From positions 1 to 7,787 of the forward strand of contig CAAGMM010000462.1 of NCBI GenBank assembly GCA_900771045.1: a stretch of DNA of 7,787 nucleotides. The letters run 5' to 3'. The DNA is from Bacteroidales bacterium. GTDB taxonomy: Bacteria > Bacteroidota > Bacteroidia > Bacteroidales > F082. Shown in pieces: positions 1 to 6,320 of the stretch (the stretch's first letter is position 1; the number at the start of each line of letters is the position of its first letter). The notes under the pieces were generated by a model. The model worked only from the letters and a program-made list of their open reading frames with translations. It was not told the origin of the DNA and did not search any database. A program made the position numbers and the translations under genes.

Positions 1-648
1 AAATTGCAGGAGAAGTTTGGGAAGCTGAGCTGCTTACCGTGCTTTTTTTTCACTGACCATTGGCGGTAAATGGCAACTGATGGCACAGAGGTCTCTATAT
101 CATTGAACAGACGAATCAAGGCGCGGCCGATTGCCCAAGCGAGGTTTACAGGCACGGCATTGCCTATTTGCTTGTACTTGTCGTTCATAGAGCCTTCGAA
201 CATCCATTCGTCAGGAAATGTTTGGATGCGTGCATATTCTCTCACGGTCAGGGGACGTGTTTCTATTGGGTGACAGCGTTCTGTTTGTTTCTGAGCCGGA
301 GAACAAGTCAATGTAAGCGACGGTTCATCTAATGACAAACGTCTCGCCATTCCGGTTTTTCCACCACTGTCTGAATCCGGCCTTTTCCATACCGAGGGCT
401 AATCCTCCTGCTCCCGCAAACAACTCCACGGAAGTATAATCTCTCATAGGGCGCGTCGACATTTCATTATCCCAACGGCTGTTGAGCATCTCTGCAACTT
501 CAGGAACGCCAATGAGATCTTCCATCATATATCCGCGAATTCCATATTCGTCAGTGTATGATTCATAAACACCCTTTCTCGCCCAACTCTGCGTTGTCGA
601 AAGTGATGTACCCATCAATGCCGCCAAATTACTTTCCGACACAAACAT
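1..648 (-). pseudogene. C5-cytosine DNA methyltransferase remnant with internal deletion and frameshift, partial at the left edge
   Basis: An intact enzyme would methylate cytosine at C5 in a short DNA target, usually with a restriction partner. The N-terminal part reads from ATG at 648 to a TGA at 327-325. It has a helix-turn-helix-like segment (NLAALMGTSLSTTQSWARKG), then motif I, the SAM-binding ELFAGAGGLALGMEKAGF (about 379-431). Right after this the reading breaks. In the +1 frame the DNA then encodes a typical C-terminal part: SGGKTGMARRLSLDEP, LTLTCSPAQKQTERCHP, RPLTVREYARIQTFPDEW and motif X KQIGNAVPVNLAWAIGRAL (about 130-368), open to the window edge. Motif IV (PCQ, catalytic Cys), motif VI (ENV), motif VIII and most of the target-recognition region are absent. 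I infer that roughly 200 codons were deleted, with the junction near 365-378. A TTG at 663 is in frame upstream, but ATG 648 is the better start. Its promoter looks intact, so a short fragment may still be made. Confidence 0.85.
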
Positions 649-695
649 TATACAATTTTCCAATTGTCATGCTCTGCGTTTACCGAAAACGGATG

Positions 696-727
696 CAAAT
701 ATACATAATTTTTTCAGGAATGTCAAG
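696..727 (-). promoter_or_regulatory. Promoter of the methyltransferase remnant
   Basis: On the minus strand the -7 element is TATATTTG (696-703), a full match to the Bacteroidota TAnnTTTG consensus. CTTG (724-727) sits upstream with a 20-base gap, as expected for the -33 element. Transcription would begin near 690, giving a leader of about 40 bases before ATG 648. This is the best-formed promoter in the window, although it drives a broken gene. Confidence 0.6.
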
Positions 728-783
728 CGATTTGCAAGTTTCGCGATTTTATCGCCGCCGCACATAATAAACAAAAAAAATCG

Positions 784-791
784 TATATTTG
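784..791 (+). promoter_or_regulatory. -7 element of the menG/ubiE promoter
   Basis: TATATTTG matches TAnnTTTG exactly and lies 16 bases before the ATG at 808, so the leader would be very short. I see no TTTG-like -33 element at 19-21 bases upstream. An A-run at 771-780 and a small dyad (GCGAT-TTT-ATCGC, 743-755) lie there instead. It shares the 11-mer TATATTTGCAT with the divergent promoter at 696-703. Confidence 0.5.
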
Positions 792-807
792 CATTTTCAA
801 AACAGAT

Positions 808-1500
808 ATGCCAAAACGTGAATTCATCGAGAAAATGTTTGACGACATCGCACCTTCGTACGATAAGTTAGACCATCTGCTGTCAGTCGGAATCGACAAA
901 AACTGGAGACGCAAGGCCGCAAAACGCCTCCGCCAGTCAAAACCACTGAAAGTGCTTGACGTCGCATGCGGCACCGGCGATTCCATCGTCGCACTCTACA
1001 AAAGCGGGATAAGGGACCTGACAGGCATCGACATCTCCAGGAAAATGCTCGCCGTCGCCGAAAAAAAACTGAAAAGGAAATATATCGACGCCAAAATACT
1101 GCACGAAGACTGCGCCTCGATGAGCTTTGAAGACGAGACTTTCGACGCCGTTACGACATTCTTCGGAATGCGCAACTTTGAAGATAAAAAACAGTGCCTC
1201 GCCGAAATGCGCCGCGTCCTGAAACCCGGCGGAACACTCGTCGTCGTCGAACTGTCAGAACCGCGCAACAAAGCCGTGAAATCCGTCTATCGGCTTTATT
1301 TTCAACGTTTTACGCCTTGGATTGGCGGAAAGGTCTCGGGAAACAAAAACGCCTACCGCTATCTCCCGGGCAGCGTGGCACACTTCCCGCAACCGACAGA
1401 GTTTATCGAAATACTGCACAATGCGGGATTTGCCGATATAAAACACAAACCGCTGAGTTTCGGCATCTGCCGCATCTATATCTGTAAAAAAACCACCTGA
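808..1500 (+). CDS. ubiE: Demethylmenaquinone methyltransferase (UbiE/MenG)
   Basis: A cytoplasmic or membrane-associated SAM-dependent C-methyltransferase for the last step of menaquinone synthesis, converting demethylmenaquinol to menaquinol. The 230-residue product has the normal family length. It starts with the usual EFIEKMFDDIAPSYDKLDHL segment. The SAM-binding motif I is VLDVACGTGD (residues 49-58), followed by GIDIS. FGMRNFED (about 119-126) and RRVLKPGGTLVVVELSEP are typical family blocks. The family signature near the C-terminus is YRYLPGSVAHFPQP (183-196). Bacteroidota normally use menaquinone and not ubiquinone, so menG describes its role better, though ubiE is the common label. 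The gene stands first in a same-strand run and ends 52 bases before rbfA, with a separate promoter-like element between them. Nothing suggests damage. Confidence 0.95.
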   Translation: MPKREFIEKMFDDIAPSYDKLDHLLSVGIDKNWRRKAAKRLRQSKPLKVLDVACGTGDSIVALYKSGIRDLTGIDISRKMLAVAEKKLKRKYIDAKILHEDCASMSFEDETFDAVTTFFGMRNFEDKKQCLAEMRRVLKPGGTLVVVELSEPRNKAVKSVYRLYFQRFTPWIGGKVSGNKNAYRYLPGSVAHFPQPTEFIEILHNAGFADIKHKPLSFGICRIYICKKTT

Positions 1501-1516
1501 AACGATATTTTTTCAC

Positions 1517-1524
1517 TATCTTTG
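1517..1524 (+). promoter_or_regulatory. -7 element of the rbfA promoter
   Basis: TATCTTTG matches the Bacteroidota TAnnTTTG consensus and lies 28 bases before the rbfA ATG, in the 52-base gap after menG. No convincing -33 TTTG is present at the expected distance; the DNA there is AACGATATTTTTTC. The surrounding pattern (AACGA, T-run, TATCTTT) recurs before polA. It suggests that rbfA and the downstream permease can be transcribed independently of menG. Confidence 0.5.
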
Positions 1525-1552
1525 CAAAAATTTTAGAACCACACATCATATT

Positions 1553-1894
1553 ATGGAAACAAAACGACAACAGAAAATATCAAAACTCATACAGAAAGAG
1601 CTCAGCGAGATCTTCCAGCGCGAGATAAAGGCTCAGGGCACCGTGATGATCACCGTGACAAAAGTCGCGGTAACCACGGATATGGCTTACGCGCGCGTCT
1701 ATCTGAGCGTCTTCGGCCCGGAACAGGAAAACAAGAAGAAAGTCGTCGAAGAAGTGAACGGAATGTCGAAAAACATACGCCGGCTGCTCGGCGACAGAGT
1801 GCGGTTCCAACTGCGCATCATCCCCGAACTTCAGTTTTTCGAGGACGACAGCCTCGACTATATCGCCAAAATCGACGACCTGCTCAAACAATAA
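1553..1894 (+). CDS. rbfA: 30S ribosome-binding factor A
   Basis: A small KH-fold protein that binds the immature 30S subunit and aids 16S rRNA 5'-end processing and late assembly, classically linked to cold adaptation. The 113-residue product has family length. The N-terminal helix (RQQKISKLIQKELSEIFQRE) is followed by beta-strand segments VMITVTKVAVT and AYARVYLSVFG. The C-terminal block, from IRRLLGDRVRFQLRIIPELQ through FFEDDSLDYIAKIDDLL, is strongly typical of RbfA. The start is the ATG at 1553; no other in-frame start fits the family better. Its TAA lies 4 bases before the TTG start of the permease, so the two genes are probably one transcript and may be translationally coupled. Confidence 0.95.
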   Translation: METKRQQKISKLIQKELSEIFQREIKAQGTVMITVTKVAVTTDMAYARVYLSVFGPEQENKKKVVEEVNGMSKNIRRLLGDRVRFQLRIIPELQFFEDDSLDYIAKIDDLLKQ

Positions 1895-1898
1895 CGCC

Positions 1899-3140
1899 TT
1901 GAGACTGCCGTTCTACATAGCAAAACGTTATCTCTTCGCGAAAAAGAGCCATAACCTCATCAATATTATCACGTGGATCTCCATCGTCGGCGTGGGCGTG
2001 GCCTCGTTCGCGATGATTTTCATCCTGTCTGTCTTCAACGGCTTCAATAAAGTCATCTCGGAGACGATTCACAAACTGACTCCAGACCTCAACATCGAGT
2101 CTGTCGAAGGTAAAACGCTGAATATAAACGAGTTCCCTTTTGACTCACTGAAGCAGATAAAGGGAGTCGACTTCGTTTTCCCGACAATAACCGAAGATGC
2201 CCTCTTCCGCAACAAGGAACGCCAACATATCGGACGGATTAAGGGCGTCCCGACTGAATATGGCATTATAAGCCGCATCGCCGGAACGGTTCTCGGAGGC
2301 GAAGACTTCACCCTCGAACAAAACGAGACGCCGTTTGCCGTTCCAGGTGCCGGAGTGGCTTACTTCTTGGGAATCAACGTGTATAACCCGACGGCAACAG
2401 TCAGCGTCTATGTCCCGAAACGCGGCGACGGCTCGTCTTTCTCACTTGAGAAATCGTTCAACAACGGACTTATCGGCATCAGCGCGACGTTCTCGACTCA
2501 GCAGGAATACGACGAACAACTTGTGATCGCACCGTTCCAATGGGTCGCAAAACTGCTCGGATATGATGGAAGGGCTACTTCGGTCGAAGTCTTCGTTTCT
2601 GAAAAAAGTGACGTGAAATCAATACAGAAACAGGTTCGCGACATCGTCGGCGACAGTTTCTCCGTCAAAAACCAGTACGAACAGCAGGAGACGCTTTATA
2701 AAATGATGAAATCCGAAAAATCCGCCATCTACGTCATACTCGTCTTCGTCATGATATTGGCGGTTTTCAACGTCGTCGGTTCCCTGAGTATGCTCATCAT
2801 CGACAAACGCCGCGACGTGACCGTGCTCAAGTCGATCGGCGCCGACGATTTGCTGATAAAGCGCATTTTCCTCAACGAAGGACTTCTCATCTCCGTCGCC
2901 GGCGGGCTGATAGGCCTGATTATAGGCATCATAGCCGTGTTTTTGCAGGAAGAGTTCGGCTTCATCTCGCTCGGCGACGGCGGAAGCTACATCGTGAATG
3001 CCTATCCGGTGGCGCTCGCCTTAACAGACATAGTCCTGGTGTTCTTCACCATCGTCATCATCGGCGGATTGTCGTCGTTCCTCACCGTCGGACGCGCCGT
3101 GAAAAAACTAAAGGCGGGTCCTATAAATTCACCGAAATGA
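1899..3140 (+). CDS. ABC transporter permease, LolC/LolE-like FtsX-domain family
   Basis: An inner-membrane permease of the MacB/LolC type (413 residues). Related proteins work with an ATPase to move lipoproteins or other envelope components from the inner membrane. The N-terminal LPFYIAKRYLFAKKSHNLIN block is the classic opening of this family. One transmembrane helix follows (about residues 22-45, WISIVGVGVASFAMIFILSV). A large periplasmic domain (about 46-275) comes next, then the C-terminal FtsX domain with three helices (about 277-300, 325-350 and 370-400). KRRDVTVLKSIGA, just after the second helix, is the cytoplasmic coupling segment that contacts the ATPase. The start is TTG at 1899: it gives the expected N-terminus, and no upstream in-frame ATG or GTG follows the rbfA stop. 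No partner ATPase gene is in the window. Family membership is secure; the substrate is inferred, so no symbol is given. Confidence 0.9.
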   Translation: MRLPFYIAKRYLFAKKSHNLINIITWISIVGVGVASFAMIFILSVFNGFNKVISETIHKLTPDLNIESVEGKTLNINEFPFDSLKQIKGVDFVFPTITEDALFRNKERQHIGRIKGVPTEYGIISRIAGTVLGGEDFTLEQNETPFAVPGAGVAYFLGINVYNPTATVSVYVPKRGDGSSFSLEKSFNNGLIGISATFSTQQEYDEQLVIAPFQWVAKLLGYDGRATSVEVFVSEKSDVKSIQKQVRDIVGDSFSVKNQYEQQETLYKMMKSEKSAIYVILVFVMILAVFNVVGSLSMLIIDKRRDVTVLKSIGADDLLIKRIFLNEGLLISVAGGLIGLIIGIIAVFLQEEFGFISLGDGGSYIVNAYPVALALTDIVLVFFTIVIIGGLSSFLTVGRAVKKLKAGPINSPK

Positions 3141-3183
3141 AACAGGAAATCAATTTATAGAACTCACCTAAACGAAATTTTAG

Positions 3184-3191
3184 TATCTTTA
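3184..3191 (+). promoter_or_regulatory. Likely -7 element of the polA promoter
   Basis: TATCTTTA is one base from TAnnTTTG and lies 20 bases before the polA ATG in the 71-base gap after the permease. The context AACGAAATTTTAGTATCTTT resembles the rbfA promoter region. No clear -33 element is visible. Confidence 0.35.
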
Positions 3192-3211
3192 CATTCAGAA
3201 AAATTTAGCAG

Positions 3212-5929
3212 ATGAACAAGCCGACATTATATCTTCTTGATGCTTACGCATTGATTTACAGGGCGTATTTCGCATTGAATAAAAATCCGAGAATCACATC
3301 GAAAGGCCTCAACACATCGGCGGTGATGGGTTTCCTTAATACTTTGTATGAAGTCATCCGAGATAAGAAACCGACACATATCGGCGTGGCCTTCGACCTT
3401 GGAAAACCAACAGAAAGGACAACGGAATTCACTGATTATAAGGCTAATCGCGAAGCAATGCCGGAAGATTTGCGGGCTTCTTTGCCATACATAATCGAAA
3501 TAATCAAGGGCTTTAACATACCGATTTATATGGTGGAAGGCTATGAGGCGGACGACATCATCGGGACACTTGCGAAAAAGGCTGAACGACAAGGCTTTAC
3601 GACTTATATGATGACGTTGGACAAGGACTTCGGACAACTCGTTTCGGAAAATATATTCATCTACAAACCGGCAAAATTTGGTGAAGACGCGAAAGTCGTT
3701 GGCGTCGCGGAAGTGTGTGAAAAATACGGCATCCAACGTCCTGAACAGCTTATCGACATCCTCGGACTCTGGGGCGACGCCGTCGATAATATTCCGGGCA
3801 TACCGGGAATCGGCGAAAAAACGGCCTCGAAACTTATTTCCGAATACGGCTCGATGGAAAATATCTTCGCCCACGCCGACGACCTGAAAGGCAAAATGCG
3901 AGAAAACGTGATTAACTTCAGGGAACAAGGCGAGATGTCGAAACTTTTGGCCACAATCAACACTAACGTGCCTGTGACTTTCGATGCGGAAGAACTGAAA
4001 ATCAAGGCTCTCGATATGAAAAAACTCGGCAAAATCTTCGAAGAGCTTGAATTTAGAACCTTTATGAGAAGAATGACTTCGGATGTCGAAAACGGCCGAC
4101 TGAACATTCAATTTGAAGACAAGCCCTCTGTTAAAGGGAACGACGTCGCCGACCTGTTTTCAGTTTCGGAGACGAAAAAAGCCAAAGAGCCAACACTTTT
4201 CGATATAAATCCAGATGTGCCGAAAACGCCAGAATACAATTTCAAAATCATTGATAATCAAGATGATATAAAAAAATTCGTTTTAGATTTGTCGCAGTAT
4301 AAGGAGATTGGCTTTTATGTCATTCCGTCGGGAATCGCTTTTTCAGCAAAAGATGGCGAAGCGTTTTTCGTGCGGTTGCCTAATGATGAAGAAGGGAGCC
4401 GCCGCAGCGCGCTTATCGGAGACGCATTTAACAATGGCGGCCTTTTTGTCACATACGACCTCAAATCGGCGTTTGTCGCGCTGCGGCGGTTAGGAGTCGT
4501 AGCAAAATCAGCGTTTTTCGACGTTATGATTGCGCATTACCTGATTGAGCCGGAACAACGCCACACGCTCGAATATCTGTCGCAAAGCTATCTGAACCGC
4601 ATTCCGGCGCAGGCGGCCGGCGAAAAGTCGTGTTGCGAAAACGCATGTCTCTGCTTAGAACTTCTCGCTCATCTGCGCTCCGATTTGGCCGCCTGCGCCG
4701 GAGAAAGTCTTTTCGACGAAGTGGAAATGCCTCTCGTCGAAGTCCTCGCACAAATGGAAGAGAACGGAGTCAAAATTGACAGCAATAATCTCGCACTCAT
4801 AAGCGCACAGCAGTCAAAAGAAATTGCGGAAATCGAACGGAAAATTTTCGAATACGCCGGAATGACTTTCAATATCGCCTCTCCAAAACAACTCGGCGAC
4901 GTCTTATTTGAAAAAATGGGCATCAAGGCTCCGAATAAAAAGACCAAAACGGGACAATATCCGACAGGAGAAGAAATTCTTCAGAAGATAACTGACAAAC
5001 ATCCAATCGTTCAGCAAATACTTGATTATCGGGCAATTACAAAATTAAAATCAACATACGTCGATGCGCTTCCGGCATTGGTCAGCAAATCGGACGGATT
5101 TGTGCATACGTCTTATAATCAAGCTGTTACGGCAACTGGCAGACTTAGTTCGACCAATCCGAACCTTCAGAACATTCCGGTCCGCACCGACAAGGGAAAA
5201 GAGATTCGCAAGGCTTTTGTGCCGCGCGACGAAAACCACATCCTTCTCGCCGCCGATTATTCGCAAATCGAACTCCGCATCATCGCTCATCTGAGTGGCG
5301 ACGAAGCCATGTGCGACGCGTTCAGAAAAGGCATCGATATTCACACAGATACTGCTTCTCGCGTTTTTAAGGTTGATATTCAAGATGTTACAAAAGATAT
5401 GCGCCGCAGGGCAAAAGCCGTCAACTTCGGAATAATCTACGGAATTTCGGCCTTCGGACTTTCAGAACAACTCGGCATACCGCGAAAGGAAGCCGCCGAA
5501 ATAATTGACAGTTACTTTAACGAATACACTGGCATTAAGTCATTCATAGACAAAGCGATAGCCGGCGCGCGTGAGAAAGGATACGTTGAAACGATGCTTG
5601 GTCGGAGACGCTACCTCCGCGACATCAATTCGTCAAACAGCGTCGTCCGCAACTTCGCGGAAAGAAACGCCGTGAACGCGCCGATTCAGGGAAGTTCCGC
5701 CGATATGATAAAAATCGCAATGCGTGATATTCATAAAGAATTGATAAACAATAATTTAAAATCAAAAATGATTCTTCAGGTACACGATGAACTCGTTTTT
5801 GACGTTGCTCTCGACGAAGTGGAAAAAATCTCAGCAATCGTGAAAGATAAGATGGAGAACGCCATTCCGCTCTCGATTCCGGTCGTCGTTGAGATTAGCA
5901 CTGGCAAAAACTGGCTTGAAGCACATTGA
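3212..5929 (+). CDS. polA: DNA polymerase I, with a degenerate 3'-5' exonuclease domain
   Basis: A family A polymerase (905 residues) that fills gaps and removes RNA primers in lagging-strand replication and repair. The 5'-3' nuclease domain (about 1-290) keeps its metal-binding acidic positions: LLDAYALIYRAY (D10), YEADDIIG (E112, D114, D115), TLDKDFGQL (D137, D139), and GDAVDNIPGIPGIGEKTA (D189, D192) ahead of the helix-hairpin-helix. The central domain (about 340-510) has the 3'-5' exonuclease fold position but not its active site. The FDTET motif is replaced by GFYVIPSG (367-374), the NxKxD aspartate by alanine (YDLKSA, A420), and YxxxD by SCCEN (473-477). The polymerase domain is complete: motif A DYSQIELRIIAHLSGD (D682), motif B RRRAKAVNFGIIYG (731-744) and motif C QVHDELVFDV (D859, E860). 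I expect a polymerase with 5' nuclease and no proofreading. The start ATG gives the normal N-terminus. Confidence 0.97.
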   Translation: MNKPTLYLLDAYALIYRAYFALNKNPRITSKGLNTSAVMGFLNTLYEVIRDKKPTHIGVAFDLGKPTERTTEFTDYKANREAMPEDLRASLPYIIEIIKGFNIPIYMVEGYEADDIIGTLAKKAERQGFTTYMMTLDKDFGQLVSENIFIYKPAKFGEDAKVVGVAEVCEKYGIQRPEQLIDILGLWGDAVDNIPGIPGIGEKTASKLISEYGSMENIFAHADDLKGKMRENVINFREQGEMSKLLATINTNVPVTFDAEELKIKALDMKKLGKIFEELEFRTFMRRMTSDVENGRLNIQFEDKPSVKGNDVADLFSVSETKKAKEPTLFDINPDVPKTPEYNFKIIDNQDDIKKFVLDLSQYKEIGFYVIPSGIAFSAKDGEAFFVRLPNDEEGSRRSALIGDAFNNGGLFVTYDLKSAFVALRRLGVVAKSAFFDVMIAHYLIEPEQRHTLEYLSQSYLNRIPAQAAGEKSCCENACLCLELLAHLRSDLAACAGESLFDEVEMPLVEVLAQMEENGVKIDSNNLALISAQQSKEIAEIERKIFEYAGMTFNIASPKQLGDVLFEKMGIKAPNKKTKTGQYPTGEEILQKITDKHPIVQQILDYRAITKLKSTYVDALPALVSKSDGFVHTSYNQAVTATGRLSSTNPNLQNIPVRTDKGKEIRKAFVPRDENHILLAADYSQIELRIIAHLSGDEAMCDAFRKGIDIHTDTASRVFKVDIQDVTKDMRRRAKAVNFGIIYGISAFGLSEQLGIPRKEAAEIIDSYFNEYTGIKSFIDKAIAGAREKGYVETMLGRRRYLRDINSSNSVVRNFAERNAVNAPIQGSSADMIKIAMRDIHKELINNNLKSKMILQVHDELVFDVALDEVEKISAIVKDKMENAIPLSIPVVVEISTGKNWLEAH

Positions 5930-5942
5930 TAAACAAATGATT

Positions 5943-6140
5943 ATGAAGATTAGATATTTGATTTCAGCATTTTTCGGACTGACGATATTGGCGTTTTCAT
6001 CATGCTCGTCGTCGAATTGTAATTGTTCGCCGTGGGCTATGTCAGTGCCTCTCGACGAAGCACCAGAGACGCCACATTATGAATCCCCATCCGAAGAAGA
6101 GGAGATAATAGACGTATCCGGGAATAGTCGTTTTGTATGA
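5943..6140 (+). CDS. Small putative lipoprotein, function unknown
   Basis: A 65-residue product starting 13 bases after the polA stop; an in-frame ATG at 5937 would add two residues. The N-terminus is a typical lipoprotein signal: K2 and R4, a hydrophobic stretch (YLISAFFGLTILAF), then FSSC, with C21 as the likely lipidated cysteine. The mature part has two more cysteines close by (SSSNCNCSPW, C26 and C28) and a proline- and glutamate-rich tail (ETPHYESPSEEEEIIDV). I do not recognise a family. The last 99 bases overlap the 3' end of the minus-strand gene in codon register, so the acidic tail is the exact antisense image of that protein's second membrane helix. This leaves some doubt about the tail. 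The signal peptide lies outside the overlap and is independent support. It may be transcribed together with polA. Confidence 0.55.
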   Translation: MKIRYLISAFFGLTILAFSSCSSSNCNCSPWAMSVPLDEAPETPHYESPSEEEEIIDVSGNSRFV

Positions 6141-6320
6141 AATATTTTCTGTAAAACGTTCAAAATCAGGAATATCAGCATAATAATACGAGCCGGCGCC
6201 GAAGTTAAGGCCTTCCACCAAGCCTAACCTGTTCAGCATTACGTACAACGAAATCATCAGCGTGATAACGATGACGACTATGGTGCATAATACCCTGACA
6301 TTCAATTTATTAAAACGCAT
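6042..6320 (-). CDS. Small two-helix inner-membrane protein encoded with yeiH
   Basis: A 92-residue product with two predicted membrane segments: about 8-29 (VRVLCTIVVIVITLMISLYV) and about 68-88 (PGYVYYLLFFGWGFIMWRLW). The connecting loop of nearly 40 residues holds an aromatic, glycine-rich stretch, FGAGSYYYADIPDFERF (40-56). Both helices and the positive N-terminus (RFNKLNVR) suggest that the loop faces the periplasm. The ATG at 6320 overlaps the yeiH TGA (TGATG), a strong sign of translational coupling and shared function; a GTG at 6323 is a less likely start. I cannot assign a known function; it may be an accessory subunit of the transporter. The 3' end overlaps the convergent lipoprotein gene by 99 bases. 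Confidence 0.7.
   Translation of the reverse strand: MRFNKLNVRVLCTIVVIVITLMISLYVMLNRLGLVEGLNFGAGSYYYADIPDFERFTENISYKTTIPGYVYYLLFFGWGFIMWRLWCFVERH

Noticed and set aside
70..273. A short plus-strand frame at the left end
   Set aside because: The opposite strand encodes the conserved methyltransferase motifs IX-X, so this is the antisense image.
3137..3160. A tiny frame MKQEINL overlapping the permease stop (ATGA)
   Set aside because: Seven codons with no support; the ATGA overlap is likely chance.
3227..4111. A 294-codon open frame on the minus strand inside polA
   Set aside because: It lies opposite the fully recognisable 5' nuclease domain of Pol I, its product resembles no known family, and long antisense frames are common in such coding DNA.
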